From JACKII01 sp041687435 (GTDB taxonomy: Bacteria; Pseudomonadota; Alphaproteobacteria; Bin95), in contig JAWLBX010000006.1 of NCBI GenBank assembly GCA_041687435.1, forward strand, positions 1 through 64,000: a DNA stretch of 64,000 nt. Direction: 5' to 3'. Made by a program: the position numbers and the translations under genes. Below the pieces are notes generated by a model that did no database searches, was not told the DNA's origin, and saw nothing but the letters and a program-made list of their open reading frames with translations. Below are positions 29,848 to 39,378 of the stretch, piece by piece (within the stretch, counting starts at the first letter, position 1; each line of letters opens with the position of its first letter).

Positions 29848-30701
29848 CGCACGGTCTCCAAAAATTGCACCAGCCGGTCGAGCCGGCGCAGCACGTCGTC
29901 GGCCGGGGCGGATTTCAGGCCAAAAATACAGCGGGTCACACCGGCCTCACGCAATTCGTTGATACGCACCGGGTCGCGCGGAGTGCCAAAGGTGGTGATC
30001 GGCATCGGCTCGCGTCCCGCCGCATCGGTGCGGCGGCGCAGTTCGGCCATCATCGCGAAGCGTTCTGCGGTGCGGTCGTGCTCCGGATGGTCAGCCAGCA
30101 TCGGAATCCAGCCGTCGCCATAGCGCATGACCCGATCAAGGGTGCGCGAGGCATCGCCGCCAACGAAGATTGGCGGATGCGGCTTCTGCACCGGCTTTGG
30201 CCACGACCAGATGTTATCGAAGTTCACGAACTCGCCATGGTACGAGGCGACATCTTGAGTCCAGATCGCCTTCATTGCCTCGCAGCGCTCGCGCAGCAGC
30301 TTGAACCGCCGGGACCAGTCACCGCCATGGTTCTCCATCTCCGGCTGGTTCCAGCCGCCGCCGACACCGAAATCGACCCGCCCGCCGGAGATATGGTCGA
30401 TGCTCGCCACCTCCTTGGCCGTGATGATTGGATCGCGCTCCACCACCAGACAGATGCCGGTTCCAAGCCGAATGCGCTTGGTGACGCCAGCAGCAGCGGC
30501 GAGCCCGATGAACATGTCGATGTTGTGCGAGTAGTCCGGCGGCATCTTGTCAGCGATGCGAAAGTCCTCGTCACTGCCAGCGGGAATATGAGTGTGGTCC
30601 GGAATGAACAGCGCGTCGAGCCCGCGCTCCTCGACCGCGACGGCGAGTTCCGCCGGTCCCATTGAAAAATCGGTAGGGAACATGGTAACGCCGAATTCCA
30701 T
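29844..30701 (-). CDS. LLM-class flavin-dependent oxidoreductase
   Basis: 285 residues from ATG 30701, which follows AGAGGAAG; the open frame upstream lacks support. The luciferase-like (beta/alpha)8 pattern is clear: RIRLGTGICLVVERDPI, the SGGRVDFGVGGGWN flavin/F420-binding segment, and a KPHPPIFVGG motif. The cofactor may be FMN or F420; its partner reductase is not nearby. Coupled to the dienelactone hydrolase by a 4-nt overlap, suggesting consecutive steps in a catabolic path. Confidence 0.9.
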   Translation of the reverse strand: MEFGVTMFPTDFSMGPAELAVAVEERGLDALFIPDHTHIPAGSDEDFRIADKMPPDYSHNIDMFIGLAAAAGVTKRIRLGTGICLVVERDPIITAKEVASIDHISGGRVDFGVGGGWNQPEMENHGGDWSRRFKLLRERCEAMKAIWTQDVASYHGEFVNFDNIWSWPKPVQKPHPPIFVGGDASRTLDRVMRYGDGWIPMLADHPEHDRTAERFAMMAELRRRTDAAGREPMPITTFGTPRDPVRINELREAGVTRCIFGLKSAPADDVLRRLDRLVQFLETVR

Positions 30702-30787
30702 GGGCGCGCTTCCTCTGAGCTTGGTTTCTTGCTTGCCGGAGAGTGTCGCGCGGCGTGTGGAAGGTGGCAAGGGCCGGGACGGCCATT

Positions 30788-31645
30788 CTAGCCAGACGAT
30801 GCGTTTTCTCCCGGCTCGTTCAGGATCGCCGCCAGCCCCTCCCGATAGGTCGGGAATTGCAGGGATAGGCCCAATTCCCGTTTGATTCGTTCATTGCGCA
30901 CGCGGCGGTTGTCCGCATAAAAGCTGCGCGCCATCGGCGAAAGGTTCGCTTCCCCGAACGGCACTTCGGGCGGTGGCGCGATGCCCAGCAGCCGGGCGGC
31001 ATAGGCCTGCACAGCCGCGGTTGGCGCGGGTTCATCATCGGCGCAGTTGAACACAGGCCCGGCGTCGGGATGTGCCATGCCGGCGCGAATGATCTGCACG
31101 ATATCCCGAACATGAATGCGGCCCATCGCATGCCCCGGCTTTACGATGCTTTGCGCGCCCGGCGCCCGCACCCGCTCCAAGGCGCTGCGGCCTGGTCCAT
31201 AGATCCCGGCCAGACGGAACACCTGCACCGGCTTCCCAGCCGCCCGCCCCCAATCCAGCCACGCCTGTTCAGCCAGCACCCGCCGGCGCGCGCGGGCGGA
31301 AGTCGGCGCGGTCGGCGTCGTTTCGTCGACCCAGCCGCCGTTATGATTGCCATAGACGCCGGTGGTGGAGAGATACCCAGCCCATTCCAGGCCGGCCACC
31401 GAAGCGAGCGCATCCGCATGCAGTCTCAGCGCTGGGTCGCCGGCCTCATCCGGCGGGATGGAGGCCACCACGTGCGTCACCCCGGCAAGCGCCGCTGGCG
31501 GCAGCGCGCGGGTGCCATCGAACACCAGCCTGCCCGGCCCGCCACTGCGCCCGGTGCCGGAGACCTGCCAGCCCTCAGCCTCCAATGCGGCCCGGAGCCG
31601 CTTGCCGGTATAGCCTTCGCCGAAGATTAGCAGATGGCCGGCCAT
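30788..31645 (-). CDS. NAD-dependent epimerase/dehydratase-like SDR (YeeZ type)
   Basis: 285 residues. ATG 31645 is preferred because GGGAGG lies 7 nt upstream; ATG 31663, directly after the xth stop, would add six residues. It is an extended or atypical SDR: the N-terminal FGEGYTGKRL replaces the usual GxxGxxG, with STTGVYG and a RLAGIYGPGRS segment later. Relatives include YeeZ. Its role is unknown. It probably shares a transcript with the exonuclease III gene upstream. Confidence 0.82.
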   Translation of the reverse strand: MAGHLLIFGEGYTGKRLRAALEAEGWQVSGTGRSGGPGRLVFDGTRALPPAALAGVTHVVASIPPDEAGDPALRLHADALASVAGLEWAGYLSTTGVYGNHNGGWVDETTPTAPTSARARRRVLAEQAWLDWGRAAGKPVQVFRLAGIYGPGRSALERVRAPGAQSIVKPGHAMGRIHVRDIVQIIRAGMAHPDAGPVFNCADDEPAPTAAVQAYAARLLGIAPPPEVPFGEANLSPMARSFYADNRRVRNERIKRELGLSLQFPTYREGLAAILNEPGENASSG

Positions 31646-31663
31646 GGCGCCGCCTCCCGTCAT

Positions 31664-32461
31664 CTACGCCAGGTCGAGATCGGCCCAGACTGGTACATGA
31701 TCGCTGGGTTTTTCCCAGCCGCGCGCATCGCGGTGAATGCCGGCGGCGCGCAGCGATTCCCTTAGCGGCTGCGTTACCCAGATATGGTCGAGCCGCCGCC
31801 CCCGGTCGGATGCGGCCCAATCGCGTGCGCGATACGACCACCAGCTGTAGAGTTTCTGCTCCACCGGAATGAAATGGCGCACCGCATCGTGCCAGCAGAG
31901 CGCCTGCTGCACGCCATTCAGGCCATCAACCTCCACCGGCGTGTGGGAGATCACTTTCAGCATCTGCTTGTGCGACCACACATCGGTTTCCAGCGGCGCG
32001 ATATTAAAATCCCCAACGGAAACCGCCTTGAGCCCCTTTTCCGGCTTGCGTGCGCCCCAATAGTCGGCCAGTTCCGTCACGAAATCGAGCTTGTGCTGGA
32101 ACTTGTCGTTCGCCACAGGGTCCGGCACGTCGCCACCCGACGGCACATAGAAATTGTGCAGCTCGGTGCCATCATCCAGCCGGGTCATGATGTGACGGCC
32201 ATCCTCCTTGCCGCAAAAACTGCGCACATCCGTTCCGGCGAAGGGTTCACGTGCCAGTGTAGCAACACCATGCAGACCTTTGATTCCATTGATTGCCAAA
32301 TGCGGAAAGCCAGCATCCGCCAACGCACCGGCCGGAAACTCCTCGTTCCGGCATTTGATTTCTTGCAGGCAGATCACGTCCGGCTGCAGTGTCTCGATCA
32401 TCTGCAAGACCAATGGCAGGCGAAGGCGGACAGAATTGATGTTCCAGGTAACAATGCGCAC
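31664..32461 (-). CDS. xth: Exodeoxyribonuclease III
   Basis: 265 residues, normal size. This is the AP endonuclease / 3'-5' exonuclease of base-excision repair. Conserved features are the TWNINSVR start, the metal-binding LQEIKC, and the C-terminal SDHVPVWADL with catalytic Asp-His. A GDFNIAP motif lies in the middle. It is transcribed with the epimerase-like gene downstream. Confidence 0.96.
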   Translation of the reverse strand: MRIVTWNINSVRLRLPLVLQMIETLQPDVICLQEIKCRNEEFPAGALADAGFPHLAINGIKGLHGVATLAREPFAGTDVRSFCGKEDGRHIMTRLDDGTELHNFYVPSGGDVPDPVANDKFQHKLDFVTELADYWGARKPEKGLKAVSVGDFNIAPLETDVWSHKQMLKVISHTPVEVDGLNGVQQALCWHDAVRHFIPVEQKLYSWWSYRARDWAASDRGRRLDHIWVTQPLRESLRAAGIHRDARGWEKPSDHVPVWADLDLA

Positions 32462-32533
32462 GAGGTCATCTGCCTTTTAATTCGTAAAGTTGCATAAAAA
32501 CAGGTCCGGGTCGGGCAGCATCGCCCGATATCA

Positions 32534-33475
32534 TCAGTCCGTAGCCTCAATGTGGGCGAGCAGATGCCTCTGACAATCGTCAGGGTGCTCGAACAGCATC
32601 ATGTGGCTTGTGCCGGGCAGGTGAACCAGTTTGGCATCAGGCACACGCTCCGCCGCCAGCCACTGCATGCGTGCAGCCCAGCTTGGCGGCCCACCGGCCT
32701 CGGGTGGATCGCTGGCGATAAACATGGTCGGGCAAGCGAAACGATCCAGAAAACGAAAGGTAGAGCTGTTGAGGGTCATGCGATAACCCGCCGCCTCCAC
32801 TGCCGGATCGCAGGCCAATTCAAAGCCGTGCCCGTCTTCCTTCGGCCGCAGCGTGGCGCGCGTGTGCGCCGTCATCATCGCACGATCCCACGCGGCATAG
32901 TGCAGGTTCGCATCCAGGCGGGCAAAGAAAGCCTCCGGGCTGTTCCACTCCCGCCGGCGCCTGAGCGCGCCGTTGATCAAACCCTGGGAGAGTTCGCCAG
33001 AGACCGCGTGCTCGAGGAGGTCCGGCGTCGGCGAGATCGGCGGCTCGAACAGGCTGGCACTGGCAAACGGCACACGGCCATGCACCGCGCCAAGCCGCAG
33101 CGCTGCCAGGCCGGAAAAGGAATGGGCAGCAAAATGGATCGGAACACCGTCGCCAACCCGGCGGCGGACGGCGGCAACAATCAGCGAAAGGTCTTCGGCC
33201 AACAGATCGACGTGGGTGCTGCGGATCAACGGATCCGGAGGCCGGCCAGAGCCACCATGACCGCGCGAATCGTATGCGAAAACAGGCATGTATTCTGCCA
33301 ATTGCTGCAGCCAGGGCAGGTAGCTGCCGGCAGCAAATCCGTTGGCATGGCCGAACAGGAGGACACGCCGCGCCGTAACCGGCCCATGGAGCCGGTAGAG
33401 CCGCAAAAGCGTGCCATCGCTGCCGTCAACCCAATCGGCGTTGGCGGCCTCCACTGGAATGGAAGGAGGGATCAT
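32534..33475 (-). CDS. Alpha/beta hydrolase
   Basis: 313 residues from ATG 33475. The longer frame upstream runs inside the neighbouring amidotransferase gene and is rejected. It has an oxyanion-type FGHANGFAAGSY, a DSRGHGGSG segment, the nucleophile elbow AAHSFSGLAAL (Ser) and a late His in PGTSHMMLFEHP. Substrate unknown. The start lies 7 nt after the stop of the glutamine amidotransferase gene, so they form a two-gene operon. Confidence 0.88.
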   Translation of the reverse strand: MIPPSIPVEAANADWVDGSDGTLLRLYRLHGPVTARRVLLFGHANGFAAGSYLPWLQQLAEYMPVFAYDSRGHGGSGRPPDPLIRSTHVDLLAEDLSLIVAAVRRRVGDGVPIHFAAHSFSGLAALRLGAVHGRVPFASASLFEPPISPTPDLLEHAVSGELSQGLINGALRRRREWNSPEAFFARLDANLHYAAWDRAMMTAHTRATLRPKEDGHGFELACDPAVEAAGYRMTLNSSTFRFLDRFACPTMFIASDPPEAGGPPSWAARMQWLAAERVPDAKLVHLPGTSHMMLFEHPDDCQRHLLAHIEATD

Positions 33476-33482
33476 CGCTGGA

Positions 33483-34250
33483 TCAGGCGGCCTGGCGCTT
33501 CTCGCCGCGGGCGAAGGCCTGCACTGCCTCGCCGAACAGGGCGAACAGGTCGCGAGACAGTTGGTTTTCCTGATACAGCGCCTCCGGATGCCATTGCACG
33601 CCCAGCACATAGCCTGGTGCATTCGGCGCGGAGATGGCTTCGACCACGCCATCGTCGCTCACCGCTTCTACCAGCAGATTGGGGGCGACCTGGTTGATTG
33701 ACTGGGCGTGCAGGGAATTAACCAGCACACGGTCCTCCCCCACCAGCTTGTGCAACACGCCGCCATCGGTCAGCGTCACCCAATGGGCGAGCGCCACTTT
33801 CCGTTCGAATGATGCCGCCTTATCGGAGCGATGGTCGCGCTTGCCCGGCTCCCGGTGCAGAAACTGATGGAGCGTTCCCCCCAGCGCCACGTTCAGTTCC
33901 TGAATACCGCGGCAGACGGCAAACACCGGCACGCCCTGCTGCACCGCCAGCCGGATCAACGGCAACGTGGTGGCGTCCCGGAAAGGGTCATGCTTGATGT
34001 CGGGCGCCGCGCGGGGCGTATCGTAATGGTGCGGCTCGACATTGGAAGGGCTGCCGGTCAGCAACAGGCCGTCGATACGGGCCAACAGGTCCGCATGCTC
34101 CCATTTGTCGCCAAGTGCCGGAATGATGATCGGCATGGCGCCGGAAACGTCATGAACGGCGTGCATGTAACGCTCGTTCGCGGCGTGGTAGTTCAGGGCA
34201 GAATGCATCTCGCGCAGGCAGGCGGACACACCGACCACGGGCCGGGGCAT
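33483..34250 (-). CDS. Class I glutamine amidotransferase (gamma-glutamyl-GABA hydrolase, PuuD-like)
   Basis: 255 residues. The nucleophile Cys is in VFAVCRGIQELNV, and the His-Glu pair is in GVQWHPEALY. The N-terminal RPVVGVSACLR matches peptidase C26 / PuuD-type enzymes that hydrolyse gamma-glutamyl amides such as gamma-glutamyl-GABA in putrescine use. No other puu genes are near, so the real substrate is open. Confidence 0.88.
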   Translation of the reverse strand: MPRPVVGVSACLREMHSALNYHAANERYMHAVHDVSGAMPIIIPALGDKWEHADLLARIDGLLLTGSPSNVEPHHYDTPRAAPDIKHDPFRDATTLPLIRLAVQQGVPVFAVCRGIQELNVALGGTLHQFLHREPGKRDHRSDKAASFERKVALAHWVTLTDGGVLHKLVGEDRVLVNSLHAQSINQVAPNLLVEAVSDDGVVEAISAPNAPGYVLGVQWHPEALYQENQLSRDLFALFGEAVQAFARGEKRQAA

Positions 34251-34335
34251 AGGCTAAAACTCCATCGCTGAAAACTTGAATGCTTATATGCCATGCTGGC
34301 GCGGATTCGGCAATTGGAGGAAAGGATGTTTCGTC

Positions 34336-35109
34336 ATGCTGCAGGTGCTGGCCTTCGCTACCGCGATCCTGACCGCAGGTGCCATATCTGTTGCCGCCAT
34401 TGCCGGACCACCGGACTGCGCCGGCTCCCAGCAGGATATGAACCGGTGCGCCAGCGCAACCTTGGCGGCGGAGGACGCGGAACTCAATCAGCGTTACCAG
34501 GCAGCATTAAACCAGGCCACCGACGCCGAAGCACGCCGGATGTTGCAAGCAGCACAACGTGCGTGGCTGGCTTTCCGCGATGCGAATTGCGCCTGGCATG
34601 GCGATGCCGGACGCGGTGGCTCTATACGGCCAATGCTGGAGGCCAGTTGTGCCGAGCATATCACCCGCCAACGCCTGCTGGAATTGAATGCGGGGTTGGA
34701 GGAGCCGGAACCGGGCCTCGTGGCCGGAACCATCATCACTCGGCTGAGAGAACTGGCCCCGGCACCCCTACGCCAGGGCGTCTATTGGCTGCCGGAGGGA
34801 GCAGTTCAGGCGGATTTCGATGGAAACGGTACCTATGATTTGGCTGCTGTGGGCCTTCGCCCGCCAGACGTTGCCGGCAATGGCGGTATCGTGCATGTGC
34901 TGATCCTATCGACCGGTTCAGACAGACTGCTGCACGCTGACGTCCCAATTGGCGGAAATGGGTTCTGTGGCCTGCCGGGCTTGGTTCGGCTGGAATTTCC
35001 GCCGCACCGTAAGCGACCCCTGCTCGTCGTCGACGATACCGCCTGCGACGCCCTCCGCTTCGGTCTGACAGCAGAGTGGCCGCCGCAGTTGGAAGTTCAA
35101 CGGAACTGA
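34336..35109 (+). CDS. Exported LprI-like (DUF1311) protein with extra C-terminal domain
   Basis: 257 residues from ATG 34336. A signal peptide (about 1-23, ending AIA) is followed by the LprI lysozyme-inhibitor-like domain: CAGSQQDMNRCAS, LNQRYQAAL, AQRAWLAFRDANC and a C-x-EHIT ending. Four cysteines suggest two disulfides in the periplasm. The family's usual length is about 120-130 residues. Here a further 130 residues follow, with FDGNGTYDLAAVGL resembling an FG-GAP/EF-hand-like calcium loop. Function unknown; lysozyme inhibition is known for some members only. Confidence 0.8.
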   Translation: MLQVLAFATAILTAGAISVAAIAGPPDCAGSQQDMNRCASATLAAEDAELNQRYQAALNQATDAEARRMLQAAQRAWLAFRDANCAWHGDAGRGGSIRPMLEASCAEHITRQRLLELNAGLEEPEPGLVAGTIITRLRELAPAPLRQGVYWLPEGAVQADFDGNGTYDLAAVGLRPPDVAGNGGIVHVLILSTGSDRLLHADVPIGGNGFCGLPGLVRLEFPPHRKRPLLVVDDTACDALRFGLTAEWPPQLEVQRN

Positions 35110-35247
35110 AAAAAAGGACGGCGAGGCGCTTGTTCCCAAATCCAGCTTGGCGCCGAAGGAGAGCGGAACGGGCATAGGGGTTGCACGGAAGCCTTCGCAC
35201 CGCACATAAAGCATCTCTATCATGAGCCTGTTTGGAGATGTCCGGTC

Positions 35248-36648
35248 ATGCGGCGCGTCATCATTGTGGCCCTGGCCCTGGTATTTTCAATGCCGGGCGC
35301 TTTTGCATTGGATCAGTCCCGCACTCCCGCATCCGTGGAAGAGCTGCGCCTATCGTTCGCGCCACTGGTCAAGCGGACCGCCCCGGCCGTGGTCAACATC
35401 TACACGAGCAAGACGGTGCGCCAACGGCGGATCAGCCCGTTGTTCAGCGACCCGTTCTTTCGCCGGTTCTTTGGCGAAGTACCCGGCGGCCCGACGCGCG
35501 AAAGGGTTCAAAATTCGCTTGGCTCCGGTGTCATTGTGGCCGCGGATGGCCTGATCGTCACCAACCAGCATGTTGTTGAAGGCGCAGACGAAATCCGCGT
35601 CGTGTTGAGTGACCGGCGCGAATTCTCGGCGGAGATCGTCAGCCAGGACGAGCGGCTTGATCTGGCGTTGCTGCGGGTCGATACGCAGGGCGAACGCCTG
35701 CCGACTCTGCACTTCGGCAATTCCGACGAATTGCAGGTCGGCGATCTTGTGCTGGCCATCGGCAATCCGTTCGGAGTCGGCCAGACCGTGACCAGCGGAA
35801 TTATTTCTGCCAATGCCCGCTCCAACCGGGCCATCGGCGACGGCGGTGTGTTCATTCAGACCGATGCGGCCATCAATCCGGGCAACTCCGGCGGCGCGTT
35901 GATCGATATCGATGGCGCTCTGGTCGGCGTCAACACGGCGATTTTCTCCCGATCCGGCGGATCGCACGGCATCGGCTTCGCCATCCCTGCAAACTTGGTC
36001 CGCCGTATGGTCGATTCGCACGAGGCCGGCGGCAAGCTCGTGCGGCCGTGGCTGGGTGGCGAAGGCCAGCCGGTGCGCCAAGACATGGCGCAAGCCCTGG
36101 GGCTGGACCGGCCACATGGCATCATCGTTTCATCCCTGCACCCGAAAAGCCCATTGAAAGAGGCCGGATTGCAAGCGAACGACATCATCCTGGCGGTCGG
36201 GGATCAGCCGGTCGATGACTTGGTTGCGCTGCGCTTCCGCTTTGAAACAACGGTCGGCAAGACTGCGAAGGTGCAGTACTGGCGCCGCGGCAAGACCCAT
36301 ACAGCCACCGTTGCGATCGAGCCGCCGCCGGAAGATCCGCCGCGCAATCAAACCGTCCTCGAGGGCAATTCTCCGTTCAACGGCCTGCGCGTCGTCAATG
36401 TCTCGCCGGCGACGATCGAGGAAATGGGTCTCAGGGGTGTCGATACGGGCGTCGCCGTAAATGGCGTGCGTCGGGATTCCATCGGCCGCCGGCTTGGCTT
36501 CCGGCCGGGCGATGTGATCGAACAGGTCAATGGCAAGGATATTGCCCGCATCCTCGACCTGAAAACCGTCGAAAGCAGCCGCCCGGACGTCTGGCGTGTG
36601 ATCGTGCGCCGGGATGGCAAACGCCTGCGCATGGAGTTCCGTGCGTGA
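35248..36648 (+). CDS. Trypsin-like periplasmic serine protease (Do/HtrA family)
   Basis: 466 residues. A signal peptide (about 1-20, ending AFA) exports it to the periplasm. The catalytic triad is His108 (TNQHVVEG), Asp138 (LDLALL) and Ser214 (NPGNSGGAL). Two PDZ domains follow (about 275-360 and 380-460), the first with GIIVSSLHPKSPLKEAGL. It degrades or refolds damaged envelope proteins. It heads a cluster in which each gene overlaps the next by 4 nt (rarA at GTGA, then crcB, rluC-like and ATP12 at ATGA). Confidence 0.95.
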   Translation: MRRVIIVALALVFSMPGAFALDQSRTPASVEELRLSFAPLVKRTAPAVVNIYTSKTVRQRRISPLFSDPFFRRFFGEVPGGPTRERVQNSLGSGVIVAADGLIVTNQHVVEGADEIRVVLSDRREFSAEIVSQDERLDLALLRVDTQGERLPTLHFGNSDELQVGDLVLAIGNPFGVGQTVTSGIISANARSNRAIGDGGVFIQTDAAINPGNSGGALIDIDGALVGVNTAIFSRSGGSHGIGFAIPANLVRRMVDSHEAGGKLVRPWLGGEGQPVRQDMAQALGLDRPHGIIVSSLHPKSPLKEAGLQANDIILAVGDQPVDDLVALRFRFETTVGKTAKVQYWRRGKTHTATVAIEPPPEDPPRNQTVLEGNSPFNGLRVVNVSPATIEEMGLRGVDTGVAVNGVRRDSIGRRLGFRPGDVIEQVNGKDIARILDLKTVESSRPDVWRVIVRRDGKRLRMEFRA

Positions 36649-37955
36649 ACTCGCTGTTCGAAGCCGCAGGATTAGAGCAGTCGGCCCCCCGGCCGCTTGC
36701 CGACCGCCTGCGGCCGCAGGCGCTGGACGAAGTGGTTGGTCAGGAGCACCTGCTCGGGCCGGACGGATCGCTGGCCCGCATGTTGAAAGCCGGCTCTCTG
36801 GCCAGCATTGTGCTGTGGGGGCCGCCAGGATGCGGCAAGACCACCATCGCCCGCCTGCTTGTGGAAGACGCGGGCTTGGCCTTCCAGCCCCTCTCTGCCG
36901 TGTTCAGTGGCGTCGCCGACCTGCGCAAGGCGTTCGATGAGGCCAGGACACGCCGCGCGACAGGCCAGGGGACGCTGCTGTTCATCGACGAAATCCACCG
37001 CTTCAACCGCGCCCAACAAGATGGCTTCCTGCCCTATGTCGAGGATGGAACGGTCGTCCTGGTTGGCGCGACGACCGAAAACCCCTCGTTCGAACTGAAC
37101 GCGGCGTTGCTGTCGCGCTGTCAGGTGCTTGTCCTGCATCGTCTGTCGGCTGAGGCGCTAGAGCGGTTGCTCAAGCGGGTGGAGATCGAGATCGGCCATC
37201 CTCTCCCCCTCACCGACCGCGCGCGCGAGGCTCTGATTGCCATGGCCGATGGTGACGGCCGCTACCTGCTGAACATGGTGGAGCAAGTCCTGGCCCAGGC
37301 CGGACCTGACGACGCCCCCCTTGGCCCGGAAGCCATCGCGCACGCCGCCCGGGCTCCCGTCTATGACAAGGCGCAGGAAGCGCATTACAACCTAATTTCA
37401 GCATTGCACAAGGCGCTGCGCGGGTCGGACCCCGACGCGGCCCTGTACTGGCTGGCGCGCATGCTGGCTGGCGGCGAGGACCCTCGCTATATCGCCCGCC
37501 GCCTGTTGCGCTTTGCCAGCGAGGATGTCGGCATGGCCGACCCCAACGCCATGCCGCAGGCGCTTGCCGGCTGGGAAACGTATGAGCGCATGGGCTCGCC
37601 GGAAGGTGAGCTGGCCATTGCCCAAGTCGTGCTGTATCTGGCAACCGCTCCGAAATCGAATGCGGCTTATGTCGGCTTTGGCCGCGCGATGAAATCGGCT
37701 AAGAGTTCAGGCTCGCTGCCGCCGCCAGCGCACATCCTGAACGCACCGACCAAGCTGATGAAGGAATTGGGGTACGGCGCCAATTACGCATACGACCATG
37801 ACACGGAGGCCGGTTTTTCCGGCCAGAACTATTTCCCGGACGGTATGACCCGCGAAACCTACTATCGCCCAACCGACCGCGGCCATGAAAAGCGCGTGGC
37901 GGAGAGATTGGCCTATTGGGCACGACTGCGCGCGGAGGTGGCGGGTAAGACATGA
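36645..37955 (+). CDS. rarA: Replication-associated recombination protein A (RarA/MgsA)
   Basis: 436 residues. The GTG start overlaps the protease stop (GTGA). It is an AAA+ clamp-loader-related ATPase acting at stalled forks: Walker A GPPGCGKTT (about residue 59), Walker B LLFIDEIHRFN, then the MgsA C-terminal tetramerisation domain with PPPAHILNAPTKLMKELGYG. Second gene of the cluster that starts with the HtrA-like protease. Confidence 0.96.
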   Translation: MNSLFEAAGLEQSAPRPLADRLRPQALDEVVGQEHLLGPDGSLARMLKAGSLASIVLWGPPGCGKTTIARLLVEDAGLAFQPLSAVFSGVADLRKAFDEARTRRATGQGTLLFIDEIHRFNRAQQDGFLPYVEDGTVVLVGATTENPSFELNAALLSRCQVLVLHRLSAEALERLLKRVEIEIGHPLPLTDRAREALIAMADGDGRYLLNMVEQVLAQAGPDDAPLGPEAIAHAARAPVYDKAQEAHYNLISALHKALRGSDPDAALYWLARMLAGGEDPRYIARRLLRFASEDVGMADPNAMPQALAGWETYERMGSPEGELAIAQVVLYLATAPKSNAAYVGFGRAMKSAKSSGSLPPPAHILNAPTKLMKELGYGANYAYDHDTEAGFSGQNYFPDGMTRETYYRPTDRGHEKRVAERLAYWARLRAEVAGKT

Positions 37956-38329
37956 AGATGCTGCTGTTCGTGGCTGTCGGCGGTGCGCTAGGCGCAATGG
38001 CGCGCTATGGCAGCGTTGTTGCAGTCGGGCGAGTGACCGGTTTCGGTTTCCCCTGGGGGACTGTGACGGTGAATCTTGTCGGCTCGCTACTTCTCGGCCT
38101 GCTGATCGGCGCGCTCGCCCACGGGCTGCATCTGAGCCAGGAGGCGCGCGGGTTTATTGTCGTCGGCTTTTTGGGGGCGTTCACGACCTTCTCCACATTC
38201 TCCCTCGACACCGTGACCTTGCTGGAGCGCGGCTCCTGGTGGCCGGCATTCGGCTATGTTGCCGGTTCTGTCGTTGCGGGTATCGCTTTCTTTTTTGCAG
38301 GCCTGCGGGCCTGGAGGCTTTTGGCATGA
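37952..38329 (+). CDS. crcB: Fluoride ion channel CrcB/Fluc
   Basis: 125 residues with four membrane helices. Family motifs are GGALGAMARYG, the pore Asn in TVNLVGSLLLG, and GFLGAFTTFSTFS, which contributes the phenylalanine box and central sodium site. It exports fluoride as a dual-topology dimer. The start overlaps the rarA stop. No fluoride riboswitch could lie upstream because the gene is embedded in the operon. Confidence 0.96.
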   Translation: MKMLLFVAVGGALGAMARYGSVVAVGRVTGFGFPWGTVTVNLVGSLLLGLLIGALAHGLHLSQEARGFIVVGFLGAFTTFSTFSLDTVTLLERGSWWPAFGYVAGSVVAGIAFFFAGLRAWRLLA

Positions 38330-39378
38330 GTGCCGGCGTTCAAACTTTCAATGTAACCGAACAGGAAGCCGACCAGCGCCTTGACCGCTGGTTTCAGAAA
38401 CGCTTCCCTTCCCTGCCCTACAGCCATTTGCAGAAGCTGCTGCGCTCCGGCCAAATCCGCGTCGATGGCAAGCGGGCCAAGGCATCGGACCGGCTGGAGG
38501 AAGGCGCGGCGGTACGGGTGCCGCCATTGACCCCGACGGAAGGCGCAAAACCTGGCGAGCCTGCCCGCGTCAGCGCAGCCGACGCCGCCTTTATCCGCAG
38601 CCTGGTAATCTATGAAGATGCCGACATCATCGCCCTGAACAAACCAGCGGGCCTGGCAGTACAGGGCGGCACCAAGACCAAGCGCCATGTCGACGGCATG
38701 CTGCCTGCCCTCGCTGGCAAGGATGAGGAACGGCCCCGCCTGGTACATCGGCTGGACCGCGATACTTCCGGCGTGCTGGTGCTGGGGCGGACGGCGCAGG
38801 CGACGCGTGCGCTAAACGATGCCTTCCGCCTGCGGGAAATGCAGAAGCTTTACTGGGCCATTACCGTGGGCATTCTGAAGCCGGCCGATGGCTTCATCGA
38901 CCTGCCGCTGTCGAAACAGGGCGATGTCTACGAGAAAATGAGCGAGGATCACGACGGCCAGCGCGCCATCACCGATTACCGTACCATCGATCAGGCAAGC
39001 CGCCGCCTCGCCTGGGTAAAGCTGGCGCCGCGCACCGGGCGCACCCACCAGATTCGCGCCCATATGGCGGCAAAGGGCAAGCCGATCCTGGGCGATTCAA
39101 AGTATGGTGACGATGCCGACGGCATGGCCGACGGCTTGGTCGAGGCACTGGATGTCGCCCCAGGCCTGCATCTGCATGCCCGCGCGCTCTGGCTACCGGC
39201 TTTTGGCAAACGCAAGAGCGAAACCCACTTGGTGGCGCCGCCGCCGGAGAATTTCCTCCATACTTTGCGCGCGCTGGCCTTCGATCCGGAAAACCTATTG
39301 GCTGATGAAGCCATCCCGAACATGCGTGAGGAATACCGCCACACCATCCTGGCACGCGAGAGGAAACGCCGGCGATGA
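38326..39378 (+). CDS. rluC: RluC/RluD-family 23S rRNA pseudouridine synthase
   Basis: 350 residues from ATG 38326, which overlaps the crcB stop. An open frame back to 37885 is only a run-on. An N-terminal S4 RNA-binding domain (about 13-75) is followed by the catalytic domain. The nucleophilic Asp144 is in HRLDRDTSG, and the later motif RTGRTHQIRAHMA is clear. Between RluC and RluD the likely match is RluC-like, isomerising uridines in 23S rRNA, but the exact sites are not readable. Followed by ATP12 with another ATGA overlap. Confidence 0.9.
   Translation: MSAGVQTFNVTEQEADQRLDRWFQKRFPSLPYSHLQKLLRSGQIRVDGKRAKASDRLEEGAAVRVPPLTPTEGAKPGEPARVSAADAAFIRSLVIYEDADIIALNKPAGLAVQGGTKTKRHVDGMLPALAGKDEERPRLVHRLDRDTSGVLVLGRTAQATRALNDAFRLREMQKLYWAITVGILKPADGFIDLPLSKQGDVYEKMSEDHDGQRAITDYRTIDQASRRLAWVKLAPRTGRTHQIRAHMAAKGKPILGDSKYGDDADGMADGLVEALDVAPGLHLHARALWLPAFGKRKSETHLVAPPPENFLHTLRALAFDPENLLADEAIPNMREEYRHTILARERKRRR

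Noticed and set aside
32552..33697. 381-codon plus-strand open frame opposite the alpha/beta hydrolase
   Set aside because: Shadow; the minus strand holds the catalytic motifs.
37885..38325. N-terminal extension of the pseudouridine synthase frame
   Set aside because: It overlaps rarA and crcB in another frame; ATG 38326 overlaps the crcB stop in the same style as the rest of the operon.
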